Positions 1 through 7,206 of a stretch of DNA of 28,782 nt are shown piece by piece. The notes under the pieces are model-generated. The model saw only the letters and a program-made list of their open reading frames with translations, was not told where the DNA came from and ran no database searches. Position numbers and translations under genes: made by a program. The DNA is from Candidatus Ancillula prorhinotermitis (GTDB lineage Bacteria; Actinomycetota; Actinomycetes; Actinomycetales; Bifidobacteriaceae), in NCBI GenBank assembly GCA_031280795.1, contig JAITGF010000009.1:1-28782 (forward strand), given 5' to 3'. How positions within the stretch are numbered: position 1 is the stretch's first letter; the number at the start of each line of letters is the position of its first letter.

Positions 1-132
1 TTAGTTCCTATAAATAAATCTATTGACAACCTAGCGAGCCCTCCGGTTTAGGGGCGAGCGTGCCGAAAAGTTTCCATTTTGAAAACACGTGTGAATCTAC
101 AGGCAGGGAGTTACTCCCCGAGTAAGATGCGC

Positions 133-156
133 GCACGCATGAATGCGTGCTATAAT
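133..156 (+). promoter_or_regulatory. Extended -10 promoter with abutting palindrome
   Basis: TATAAT lies at 151-156, preceded by TGC (extended -10). The ATG at 163 is only 6 nt further on, so the transcript would be leaderless or nearly so. A perfect 8+8 palindrome GCACGCAT-GA-ATGCGTGC (133-150) directly abuts the -10 box, where a bound repressor would block polymerase. No good -35 is seen. A second small inverted repeat GGGAG-TTA-CTCCC lies at 106-118. Nothing else in 1-132 could be assigned. Confidence 0.55.
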
Positions 157-162
157 GAAACT

Positions 163-1758
163 ATGAAGAGTAAAATTATGCTAAAAGTCATCATATCCGT
201 ATGTTTCGTGCTTGCATTGGTCGCGGTTGGAGTTATCGTGTTCGTGCTAAACAAACCCCCGACTGCTGATCTTGAAAATACTCCCACTTCCGAAGATCTG
301 ACAGAAGATGTAAGCCTGAACGTAAACTACGACTACACTAAGATGCCTACTTTAGCTTGGTCAAAAGGGAATAGCGAATACATACTACTCGACTATACCG
401 GTATTAATAAGGTTGAATCTGGAGTGGTCGTTCTCAAAGGCTCGGGGTCTACTGATGGTACGATAGCAGTTCGGGGCGCAAACCCACGTACAGGAGATGT
501 GGTGTGGGAAAAAGATGTCAAAAGTAGTGCTAATTGCACCCCGATTTCAGGTGGTCAAAGAATTACCTGCATAAGCCCAAACCGTACTACTGACAGCCCG
601 GACCGAGAGGACGCTGAGATTGAAATCATCGATGCTGAAACCGGCGAGCCCCTAAAGGAAGAGAGCTCTCTTTGTGCACTGATCGATTGCGTAGAGTCTA
701 TTAATATCGACAACATTCAAGTAGTCAGCGCTAAAGAGAAGATAATAATATTCGGCAGCCTAGGGCGAAATTCCGAGTCGCTATTTTTCTACGCATTCAA
801 CTCTAAAGACCTAAGTACAGCATACAGGACCATAGCTACACACTTAAGTGAAGGTGTTAAAGGTGGCGATGGAAGTGCCATGCTACTACATAATTCGCGC
901 TACTTAGTGGGCAGTGTAGGTGAAGCATTTCATGTGTTAGATGCTGAAAGTGGAAAGCTGGTACAGTCGTACGAGCCTGGTGAGCCAGATTCACACCAAT
1001 TTGCTGAATGCCACCCCGGCCCTTTTGATGACTCCTACACCTGCAGCGAGCTGAACATGAATGATGACATGGAGGCCGAAGATGGCAATCAAACTGTCTA
1101 CCGCGACGACTCTAGCATTCACACTGCCGAGCTAGTTGATTTTAACTTTAGCACTTCCACGCCCATCGAAGGTTGGTGCACATCTGCGCCAAACGTTGGA
1201 GTCGTCGCGCACGGAGAGGTTATCGACCATGATGGCAACGCTCTCTTTACCCCAGCCACTCCCGCAGATAGCAGTATCGCTAAGCTGACCTCCCCGCTTC
1301 CATACAGTAATGTGCAGTATCAAACCTGCGGAAATGTCGCATTTGAGCTGTACGGTGCAGGGTTTCCAGGCGCTCCGCTTGCGGCATATTCACTGCCAGA
1401 GTCAAGTGGGCAAGAGTCGAGCCTGCTGTGGGATTTGACACCCCAACTTAACCCACCTGATTCAGGAGCCAACTGGTACGAAAACACTTCTGCTTACCTT
1501 GTAGATAATGCTTTAATCGCCGGCCTAAGAGGGCCTGATGGTAGCGGTGATAACGCAGGTCTTGCAGAAAACATACCTAATACTCCCACCGCTTTCAATG
1601 CTTCGACCGGCGATAAACTCTGGGAGCTTCCCAAAACAGTCGATAACGCTAGAAATAGGCTCTTCACGAAACGCGGGTACGTTATCATTGCGGGAACGAT
1701 CGTCACACAAGACTCTGATGGCAACATTAGTGGATACACCTTTAGCGAACAAGGCTAA
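163..1758 (+). CDS. Membrane-anchored PQQ-like beta-propeller protein
   Basis: A 531-aa protein with one N-terminal membrane segment (about residues 7-29), a short acidic/Thr linker and a large extracytoplasmic region. That region holds propeller-type motifs such as NPRTGDVVWEKDV, IDAETGEPL, LDAESGKLV and, near the end, NASTGDKLWELP. These resemble PQQ-like beta-propeller blades (a D/T-G-x-x-x-W pattern). No catalytic residues are recognised; a structural or sensing role at the cell surface is inferred. The start at 163 is preferred over an upstream in-frame ATG at 79 because the membrane segment begins immediately after it and TATAAT ends 6 nt upstream. Several cysteines suggest an oxidised extracellular fold, compatible with the DsbA-like protein elsewhere in the window. 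The stop codon directly abuts the structured repeat element. Confidence 0.75.
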   Translation: MKSKIMLKVIISVCFVLALVAVGVIVFVLNKPPTADLENTPTSEDLTEDVSLNVNYDYTKMPTLAWSKGNSEYILLDYTGINKVESGVVVLKGSGSTDGTIAVRGANPRTGDVVWEKDVKSSANCTPISGGQRITCISPNRTTDSPDREDAEIEIIDAETGEPLKEESSLCALIDCVESINIDNIQVVSAKEKIIIFGSLGRNSESLFFYAFNSKDLSTAYRTIATHLSEGVKGGDGSAMLLHNSRYLVGSVGEAFHVLDAESGKLVQSYEPGEPDSHQFAECHPGPFDDSYTCSELNMNDDMEAEDGNQTVYRDDSSIHTAELVDFNFSTSTPIEGWCTSAPNVGVVAHGEVIDHDGNALFTPATPADSSIAKLTSPLPYSNVQYQTCGNVAFELYGAGFPGAPLAAYSLPESSGQESSLLWDLTPQLNPPDSGANWYENTSAYLVDNALIAGLRGPDGSGDNAGLAENIPNTPTAFNASTGDKLWELPKTVDNARNRLFTKRGYVIIAGTIVTQDSDGNISGYTFSEQG

Positions 1759-1761
1759 ACT

Positions 1762-1940
1762 TAACGAACGCGAAGTTAGAAGAAGCGGAGTGAATTCTTT
1801 GAATTCACTCCTAACTTGTGCCTCGTAGAGCTCCGAGTTAAGGCGCGGAGCAGCGCCTCTATTAGAATGTACATTTTCTTCTGAGAGGCATAAGGATTTT
1901 ATATCCTTATGCACGCGAAGTTAGAAAATGATGTATAATT
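1762..1940 (+). repeat. Modular structured repeat, copy A
   Basis: The unit is bounded by two copies of CGCGAAGTTAGAA (1769-1781 and 1914-1926, 145 bp apart). Inside are a perfect 11-bp hairpin (1787-1797/1801-1811), a conserved block with a GC hairpin AGGCGC/GCGCCT (1841-1846/1853-1858) and a 10-bp hairpin (1888-1897/1903-1912). The end reads GTTAGAAAATGATGTATAATT. Copy B at 28460-28699 (opposite orientation) keeps the framework nearly unchanged but has different hairpin stem sequences that still pair. No transposase, CRISPR spacing or known repeat family was recognised. It could be a non-autonomous mobile element, a structured RNA or a recombination site. Confidence 0.85.
1934..1939 (+). 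promoter_or_regulatory. -10 box supplied by repeat copy A
   Basis: TATAAT is the last conserved part of repeat copy A and ends 7 nt before the permease ATG at 1947. There is no Shine-Dalgarno sequence in between, so leaderless expression from the repeat edge is inferred. Repeat copy B has the same arrangement in front of the response regulator gene. Confidence 0.6.
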
Positions 1941-1946
1941 GAAAAT

Positions 1947-3410
1947 ATGAGCGACAGTAATATACTAAGGAAGGATTTACGTGCCAAACACTTAAGCATG
2001 ATTTCTCTCGGCGGAGCAATCGGCACCGGTCTTTTTTTAGCATCTGGATCAACTGTTGCTGGAGCAGGGCCTGGTGGCTCTTTACTTGCGTACGCCCTAA
2101 TCGGCATCATGGTATACTTCTTGATGACGAGCCTTGGGGAAATGTCAGCCTACATGCCTGATTCGGGCTCATTTTCGACTTACACCACCAAATTCGTCGA
2201 GCGTTCACTGGGGTTTGCCACCGGGTGGAACTACTGGTATAACTGGGCGATTACATTAGCATTCGAACTATCGGCAGCGGCTGTGATTATGAAGTACTGG
2301 TTTCCCAACACTCCGGGCGTCATTTTCAGTGCATTGTTTCTAGTCATCATAACCGGTATCAACGCCTTTTCCGTAAAGGGGTTTGGGGAGACAGAGTTCT
2401 GGCTAGCTGGTATCAAAGTCTTTATCGTTATCATCTTCCTGATTTTTGGCATCCTCATGATCTTCGGAGTTTTCACAGGGTCTCCAGTGGGTTTTCATAA
2501 CTTCACCATAGAAGGTGCGCCGTTTCATGGCGGTGTTGCTGGCGTAATCTCCATATTTATGATTGCCGGGTTTTCGTTTCAAGGCACCGAATTTGTCGGT
2601 GTGGCAGCCGGTGAGAGCGAAAACCCCCGTAAAGACGTTCCTAAAGCTATCAAGCAGGTTTTTTGGCGCATACTGATTTTTTACATCTTGACCATATTCG
2701 TGATTGGTGCTCTGATACCCTTTAATGACCCTAGTCTAAGCATGGATGACAGCATTGCTACTAGCCCGTTCACCTTTGTGTTTTCCCAGATAGGTATTCC
2801 AGCTGCGGCTAGCGTTATGAATGCTGTGATACTTACCGCCGTGCTTTCTGCGGGAAATTCAGGAACGTACGTTTCAACTCGCACGCTTTATCACCTGGCT
2901 AAAGCTGGGGATGCACCTAAGGTATTCGCTAAAGTGAATAAACGTGGCATTCCCGTATTTGCACTTCTTGGCACTGTCGCCATTGGTTCGCTCGCGTTGC
3001 TATCGTCACTCTTCGGTGACGGAGCTGTATACAATTGGTTGCTCGGCCTTTCGGCGCTCTCTGGATTTTTGAGCTGGGTGAGTATAGCTATATCGCACTA
3101 TCGTTTCCGCAAAGGATTCGTCAAAAGTGGTCGTAGCCTAAATGACTTACCATACCGTGCTAGACTTTTCCCCTTTGGGCCACTTCTCGCCCTATTTGCT
3201 TGCGTATTCGTCATCTTCGGGCAAAACTACGAAGCGTTTCTCGGAGGTGATATCAACTGGGAGTCGGTGGTCTCAACATATGTCGGCGTACCGATTTTCC
3301 TCACAGTCTGGCTCGTGCATAAAGTCACTACCAAGTCGAAAATGATTCGCCACCAAGACATGCAATTCCCTGATTTGACAAACGCACGCGAATATGGTAC
3401 AATTGAATAA
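1947..3410 (+). CDS. LysP-like amino acid permease (APC superfamily, AAT family)
   Basis: A 487-aa, about 12-TM cytoplasmic-membrane transporter expected to import an amino acid by proton symport. Strong family motifs include the N-terminal SLGGAIGTGLFLASGS (first helix, substrate-binding glycine motif), LMTSLGEMSAYMP, WNYWYNWAIT, a VKGFGE motif and GFSFQGTEFVGVAAGESENP. This pattern is very close to what I know of the lysine permease LysP, so lysine or another cationic amino acid is the best guess, not proven. Length is normal for the family. The short N-terminus (RKDLRAKHLSMISLGG) supports the start at 1947. Expression appears to start from the TATAAT in the preceding repeat. The 3' end overlaps a consensus promoter for the downstream tRNA-Gly. 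Confidence 0.9.
   Translation: MSDSNILRKDLRAKHLSMISLGGAIGTGLFLASGSTVAGAGPGGSLLAYALIGIMVYFLMTSLGEMSAYMPDSGSFSTYTTKFVERSLGFATGWNYWYNWAITLAFELSAAAVIMKYWFPNTPGVIFSALFLVIITGINAFSVKGFGETEFWLAGIKVFIVIIFLIFGILMIFGVFTGSPVGFHNFTIEGAPFHGGVAGVISIFMIAGFSFQGTEFVGVAAGESENPRKDVPKAIKQVFWRILIFYILTIFVIGALIPFNDPSLSMDDSIATSPFTFVFSQIGIPAAASVMNAVILTAVLSAGNSGTYVSTRTLYHLAKAGDAPKVFAKVNKRGIPVFALLGTVAIGSLALLSSLFGDGAVYNWLLGLSALSGFLSWVSIAISHYRFRKGFVKSGRSLNDLPYRARLFPFGPLLALFACVFVIFGQNYEAFLGGDINWESVVSTYVGVPIFLTVWLVHKVTTKSKMIRHQDMQFPDLTNAREYGTIE
3375..3403 (+). promoter_or_regulatory. Consensus promoter for tRNA-Gly, inside permease 3' end
   Basis: TTGACA at 3375-3380, a 17-bp spacer, and TACAAT at 3398-3403, within the last codons of the permease. 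Transcription would start near 3410 and run through the decayed tRNA-Gly copy into the intact tRNA-Gly at 3549. Confidence 0.75.
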
Positions 3411-3452
3411 GAATGCATCGTGCAGTCAATAGTTTTTGACGCGCGCTGTTTT

Positions 3453-3518
3453 GCGGATGTAGCGTAATTGGTAGCGCCTAAGAGATTAGGTTGCCTTGCC
3501 AAGGCTTGGCAAGGTGAT
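3453..3518 (+). pseudogene. Decayed tRNA-Gly copy with inverted anticodon arm
   Basis: Positions 3453-3477 match the first 25 nt of the intact tRNA-Gly with two differences. After that the copy diverges, with a small hairpin CCTAA-gaga-TTAGG. It then carries the anticodon-arm sequence CCTTGCCAAGG followed at once by the reverse complement of tRNA-Gly nucleotides (CTTGGCAAGGTGATGC, 3503-3518), making a perfect inverted pair. There are no T-arm or acceptor 3' strands, so it cannot be a functional tRNA. It lies in the transcribed leader of the intact tRNA. Confidence 0.8.
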
Positions 3519-3548
3519 GCTAAGCGAGCGAAATCGCATATGAAATAA

Positions 3549-3621
3549 GCGGATGTAGCGCAGTTGGTAGCGCATCACCTTGCCAAGGTGAGGGTCGCGA
3601 GTTCAAGTCTCGTCATCCGCT
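3549..3621 (+). tRNA. tRNA-Gly (GCC)
   Basis: A complete cloverleaf: acceptor GCGGATG pairs with CATCCGC, the D-arm has TAGCGCAGTTGGTAGCGC, the anticodon loop is TTGCCAA with anticodon GCC, and the T-arm contains GTTCAAGTC. The discriminator is T and CCA is not encoded. Confidence 0.95.
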
Positions 3622-3639
3622 CTGGTAGCAGTACTGGTT

Positions 3640-3668
3640 TTGGGACTAAAAGCCATAAAACATATAAT
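3640..3668 (+). promoter_or_regulatory. Putative promoter for the 447-aa gene
   Basis: TTGGGA at 3640-3645, a 17-bp spacer, and TATAAT at 3663-3668. The leader would be about 100 nt and can fold: AGTATC near 3692 pairs with GATACT near 3729, enclosing CTGCATGCAG. Confidence 0.5.
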
Positions 3669-3772
3669 TTAAAAGACTTTTGCTTATTTTTGAGAGTATC
3701 GGATTGCTGCATGCAGGACGAAAAACTAAGATACTGCTAACTAATCGAATATAGAGAAGATGGAGATAAGAT

Positions 3773-5116
3773 ATGCCGGGAACAATGCAGGTTGACCAAG
3801 TAATTGATATACATCGTGAATTAAGACTACTACATTTAGTCGAAAATACGCTAGAAGCTAGACGACTTTATGACGAAGAGCAAGCACGTGTGTTTTACTA
3901 TTCGGAGCTCTTGGCCGAGCGTGGCGCCACTGATGAAACACCTGGAGAAGGGGGTGATATTGCTAATTACCGCGCTTCTCTATCTGCGGCACAAAGTTCG
4001 GCCAGCACTTATGCTGAACTACTAAGTAACTACGAGGAAGACCTCTCCCGTGAAGGAATCGACTATCGCTACGGATCTGACCCAGATTATCGGAGGCGAC
4101 TCGCAGAAGCATATGGAGAGAGATATAATGGCGAAGAACCCCCAATTGACTTCCTAACAAGAGAGTTAAATCGTGTTGGCACTACGGGCAGGGAGATAAA
4201 CGATCGTGTAGTTCTAGTAGCTAGAAGTCCACTAGAAAACCCAGTTGCAGAATCCAGCGGATCGGGCATTCTAGATCAAATTTCTAATTTCTTTTCACGA
4301 GTGACACAAAGTTTTCGTGGGGAAAATCGAGCTATCCCCCAGCGAGTAAATACTACGATAGGCGCACGCCTCCGGAGTGTTTGGGATAACGTAAAGGTAA
4401 CCGCTTTAAAAATTTGGCATGAGTTTATGGGAAGATTTACAAACCCGCCACAGGAACCACCAGTACAGGAACTGCCACAGGAACCAGTACAGGAACCAAT
4501 CCGCAGACTAACACATATTTTACCCAACCTTGAGGGCGAAATCGAAGCCAGACAGCCAAGTGCCCATGCATTCGCTGAAAGACCTAGACAGGTAGGTGTT
4601 GTACCAGAAATTTTACGCCTACCTCAGCCCGATACAATGCGTGATGGGTCAGGAAGGAGAGTTTTTACAGATGACGAGGTCTTCTGGTTTACAAGTACCC
4701 CTACTGGAGTCGCAAGAAGCGCACGACTTTCCGAGTCGGATATGAATGACCTTAACGATGCCAGCACTGCACTTGAACAACGCCTAGGAAGTCCCTTTTA
4801 TTTCCAAGGCGCTCAAAGAGATTTTTTAGACCGTCTAGCTAGTGCCTCCATAAGCACTAGAGATATCAGAACGGAAGCACTCCGCCCTCACCCTGCTCCT
4901 GAAGAGATAGGGGCTAGTCCATTAATGGCTGATAATGGCTCGCAAGGTGACAGCCCATTGTCCAGTTCTAGTGCCGCTCAAGATGCACGCAGATCAGAAG
5001 GAGACGGAAGCAATATTGGAGCAGACATTGTGAATCCACATGGGTATTCCAGCACAGGATTGCCAGTTGATCTACAAAGTACAGAAGAACCAGTTATACT
5101 GGCGCATTTTGAATAA
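3773..5116 (+). CDS. Unrecognised 447-aa protein with Pro/Glu/Gln linker
   Basis: No family recognised. No signal peptide or membrane segment is visible. Residues 1-150 are charged and helix-prone (many E, R, Y), consistent with a coiled-coil or helical bundle. A middle segment (about 165-225) is basic/aromatic. Around 225-245 a low-complexity linker repeats a QEP-containing motif, encoded by near-identical CACAGGAACC/TACAGGAACC units at about 4447-4500. The C-terminal part (about 245-447) has a region with DDEVFWF and ends in a Ser/Gly/Asp-rich tail. The start is supported by GGAG 8 nt upstream. Codons include many AGA/AGG and CTA, seemingly more than in the neighbours, which may mean transfer; this was judged by eye only. 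A secreted or host-directed effector without an N-terminal signal is possible but unsupported. Confidence 0.7.
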   Translation: MPGTMQVDQVIDIHRELRLLHLVENTLEARRLYDEEQARVFYYSELLAERGATDETPGEGGDIANYRASLSAAQSSASTYAELLSNYEEDLSREGIDYRYGSDPDYRRRLAEAYGERYNGEEPPIDFLTRELNRVGTTGREINDRVVLVARSPLENPVAESSGSGILDQISNFFSRVTQSFRGENRAIPQRVNTTIGARLRSVWDNVKVTALKIWHEFMGRFTNPPQEPPVQELPQEPVQEPIRRLTHILPNLEGEIEARQPSAHAFAERPRQVGVVPEILRLPQPDTMRDGSGRRVFTDDEVFWFTSTPTGVARSARLSESDMNDLNDASTALEQRLGSPFYFQGAQRDFLDRLASASISTRDIRTEALRPHPAPEEIGASPLMADNGSQGDSPLSSSSAAQDARRSEGDGSNIGADIVNPHGYSSTGLPVDLQSTEEPVILAHFE

Positions 5117-5202
5117 CCTAAAAACGCCTATCTATCGTCTTCAGCGATATTCTATATGCGCATTAAGTATGAGTTCATAATTATGCAACCTCTACTCAAA
5201 CG

Positions 5203-5211
5203 TGCTATAAT
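5203..5211 (+). promoter_or_regulatory. Extended -10 promoter of MFS gene
   Basis: TGCTATAAT at 5203-5211 with the ATG at 5220, 8 nt after the -10 box. No Shine-Dalgarno fits in between, so a leaderless or nearly leaderless transcript is inferred. Confidence 0.6.
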
Positions 5212-5219
5212 CTAAGTAC

Positions 5220-6446
5220 ATGTTCAAACCTAACCCGAAGCGTGAGAAGCGCGATATTAGCTGGATACTTCTGCTTGGCTCGCTCTTCACTGTGCCAGCC
5301 GTTAGTGGTGACATGTACCTACCATCACTCCCGAAGCTGATGGAAGAGCTGAACACGACTCAAACTATGGCGCAGCTGACAATTTCTGCAACAATGCTTG
5401 GGGCAGCGCTTGGCCAGCTAACCGTCGGACCTTTGCTAGATCGATTCGGTAGAAAACGCCCTGTGCTAGTGGGGTTAGGCGTGCATGTTATCACTTCGCT
5501 ACTTTGCGCAGTTTCTTTCAACATCTACATGCTATTCGCGTTTCGATTCATCCAGGGTGCAGCCAATTCGTGCGCAAATGTGACCGGGATGGCGGTGAAT
5601 CGCGACCTCTTCGGCGCTACAAAATCTGCTAAAATGCTTTCAAGGTTGATGCTAATCGTAGGAGTTGCACCAGTCTTTGCTCCTACACTTGGCACTACTA
5701 TGATAAACTTTGGGGGTTGGCGCGCCATCTTCGTGCTACTAGCAATCTTGGGCGTTTTACTAGCCTTTATGGTCTGGCGCACACTTCCAGAAACTCTTGC
5801 ACCAGAGAACCGCCTTAAAGTCACCATCGGCTCTGCAGTAAAGCTTTATCGTTATGTGTTGCACGATAAAACCTTTTTAGCCTGCATTATAGCCGGAGGC
5901 CTTACCCAGACTACTATGATGAGCTGGGTGGTGACCGCCCCATTCGTGACGCAGCAAGAGTGGAACTTTAGCCCTGGCCAGTTCGCCCTTACTTTCGCCC
6001 TAATCGGCTCAAGCATGGTAATCGGCGCTCAAATTAACGGTACACTCATCAACTACATCCCACCTTTCAAGCTACTCCGCTTCGCCATCACTATACAGCT
6101 AACCCTCATATGCATCACTTGCACAGTCACTTACCTTAGTCAAGATAACCCTACCTTAATCATTGCTCTACTCTTTTCCTGTATCTTCTTCCATACTTTT
6201 ATCACTGCTAACGCCACAGCTATTGCACTTGAGAATCACAAGCAAGAAGCTGGTACCGCTTCTGCCATCATTGGCATCTGCAACTCAGTCTTCCCGTCAG
6301 TCATAACTCCCGTAATTGCCGTCATCGGTGGCACATCAACATCCATGACCTTAGTAATGACACTCTGCCAACTGATTTCGCTTGTGGCTCTATCATTTGG
6401 TACGAACATCTTTATTCGCAAATCGGGACTTCCTAGCATTTTATAA
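5220..6446 (+). CDS. MFS drug-resistance exporter, Bcr/CflA type
   Basis: A 408-aa, 12-TM major facilitator protein of the cytoplasmic membrane. The first helix contains SGDMYLPSLPKL, the Asp-Met-Tyr-Leu-Pro pattern of the Bcr/CflA (DHA1) group. The loop between helices 2 and 3 has the MFS motif A as GPLLDRFGRKRP. Helix 5 has a GVAPVFAPTLG stretch like antiporter motif C. Known relatives export bicyclomycin, chloramphenicol, sulfonamides or small metabolites by proton antiport; the substrate here is unknown. The basic N-terminus (PNPKREKRD) and TATAAT 8 nt upstream support the start. It converges with gatD, the two stop codons being about 17 nt apart. A weak CAAAAC/GTTTTG hairpin (6457-6473) lies at the junction. 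Confidence 0.88.
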   Translation: MFKPNPKREKRDISWILLLGSLFTVPAVSGDMYLPSLPKLMEELNTTQTMAQLTISATMLGAALGQLTVGPLLDRFGRKRPVLVGLGVHVITSLLCAVSFNIYMLFAFRFIQGAANSCANVTGMAVNRDLFGATKSAKMLSRLMLIVGVAPVFAPTLGTTMINFGGWRAIFVLLAILGVLLAFMVWRTLPETLAPENRLKVTIGSAVKLYRYVLHDKTFLACIIAGGLTQTTMMSWVVTAPFVTQQEWNFSPGQFALTFALIGSSMVIGAQINGTLINYIPPFKLLRFAITIQLTLICITCTVTYLSQDNPTLIIALLFSCIFFHTFITANATAIALENHKQEAGTASAIIGICNSVFPSVITPVIAVIGGTSTSMTLVMTLCQLISLVALSFGTNIFIRKSGLPSIL

Positions 6447-6462
6447 CAAATGTCAACAAAAC

Positions 6463-7206
6463 TTAACGTTTTGCCACAAATTTGCGCGCATGGTTAGCGA
6501 TCTCATCTAAAATACGCACTTTTTGGGAAGTCAAGCAAACATCATAGCCAACCTTCCTAGAAACAGCTTTTCGTATTAAGAAGTCCGCTATCGAAGGGTT
6601 CTTTGGCAAAAGCGGACCGTGCAGATAAGTCCCAATTGCATTATTAAAGACGCACCCCTCCGATGTCTCTAGAGCGTTATTTCCTGCCCCGAGCACCACC
6701 CTCTCTGCTAAAGGCGTACTATTTTCTCCGAGAAAAGTTTGCCCTGAGTGGTTTTCATAACCGATCAGCTTACCGAAGCGTTTTGACTCAGTAATAATGT
6801 TACCAATCAAGCGCTCATCTTTACCGATGGTATGCACGTCAAATACTGAAATACCTTCCAAAGTGTCGCCACCTATAGTTTTGAAATAGTTACCGAAGAG
6901 TTGATACATACCGCAAATCGTCAGCATTGGCACTCCCGCTTCAGCCATTTCCTTTATATTAGCCCCATTTTTAAGCAAATCGTCGTGAACTTTGTACTGG
7001 GAAGAATCTTGCCCCCCCCCAGCGACAATGATATCAATATTCGCTGGCAGTTTATCGCCTACGTCATGGCGCACGATTCGTGCTTTTAATCCATACATTT
7101 CAAAGCGTTTTTTCAAAGCTAAAGAGTTTCCGGTATCTCCATACATATTCATATACTCAGTGTACAGTTCGACGATTTTATACTGGTAGTTTAATGCACT
7201 TTTCAA
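6463..7206 (-). CDS. gatD: Lipid II isoglutaminyl synthase, glutaminase subunit GatD
   Basis: A 247-aa class I glutamine amidotransferase-like protein (CobB/CobQ type). With MurT it amidates the D-Glu of the lipid II stem peptide using ammonia released from glutamine, in the cytoplasm at the membrane. Visible: the IIVAGGGQD motif (residues 59-67), the nucleophile in TICGMYQLFG (Cys98), GYENHSGQT (149-157) and the catalytic His in YLHGPLLPKNP (His196). Length is typical. The start ATG overlaps the murT stop as ATGA, showing translational coupling. One oddity is an uninterrupted run of nine C on the plus strand (7012-7020, nine G in the coding strand) inside the GGG motif codons, a slippage-prone tract in a conserved site. 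Confidence 0.93.
   Translation of the reverse strand: MKSALNYQYKIVELYTEYMNMYGDTGNSLALKKRFEMYGLKARIVRHDVGDKLPANIDIIVAGGGQDSSQYKVHDDLLKNGANIKEMAEAGVPMLTICGMYQLFGNYFKTIGGDTLEGISVFDVHTIGKDERLIGNIITESKRFGKLIGYENHSGQTFLGENSTPLAERVVLGAGNNALETSEGCVFNNAIGTYLHGPLLPKNPSIADFLIRKAVSRKVGYDVCLTSQKVRILDEIANHARKFVAKR

Noticed and set aside
1..132. A possible structured RNA or promoter (TTGACA at 24-29) at the window start
   Set aside because: No matching -10 at normal spacing and no recognised RNA family; the stems are imperfect and short.
79..162. Upstream in-frame start of the propeller protein at 79
   Set aside because: The extension crosses the palindrome and the TATAAT box and places the signal/anchor segment far from the N-terminus.
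1525..1914. Minus-strand open frame through repeat copy A, sharing a GAAPRLNSEL-like stretch with a plus-strand frame in copy B (28528-28773)
   Set aside because: The shared peptide is explained by the near-identical DNA of the repeat. There is no ribosome-binding site, the frames run into unrelated sequence (in A, antisense to the propeller gene), and they pass through the hairpins. Two of the three base changes in this stretch are synonymous or conservative, which is too little to argue for coding.
1762..1940. Integron attC site or CRISPR-like repeat
   Set aside because: The element has GTTAG/CTAAC cores and hairpins as attC sites do, but no integrase, no gene-cassette array and a tandem 145-149-bp period are seen. 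There are no short regular repeats with spacers, so it is not CRISPR.
3640..3772. Riboswitch in the leader of the 447-aa gene
   Set aside because: A long-range stem exists but no known riboswitch core is seen, and there is no terminator or anti-terminator pairing.
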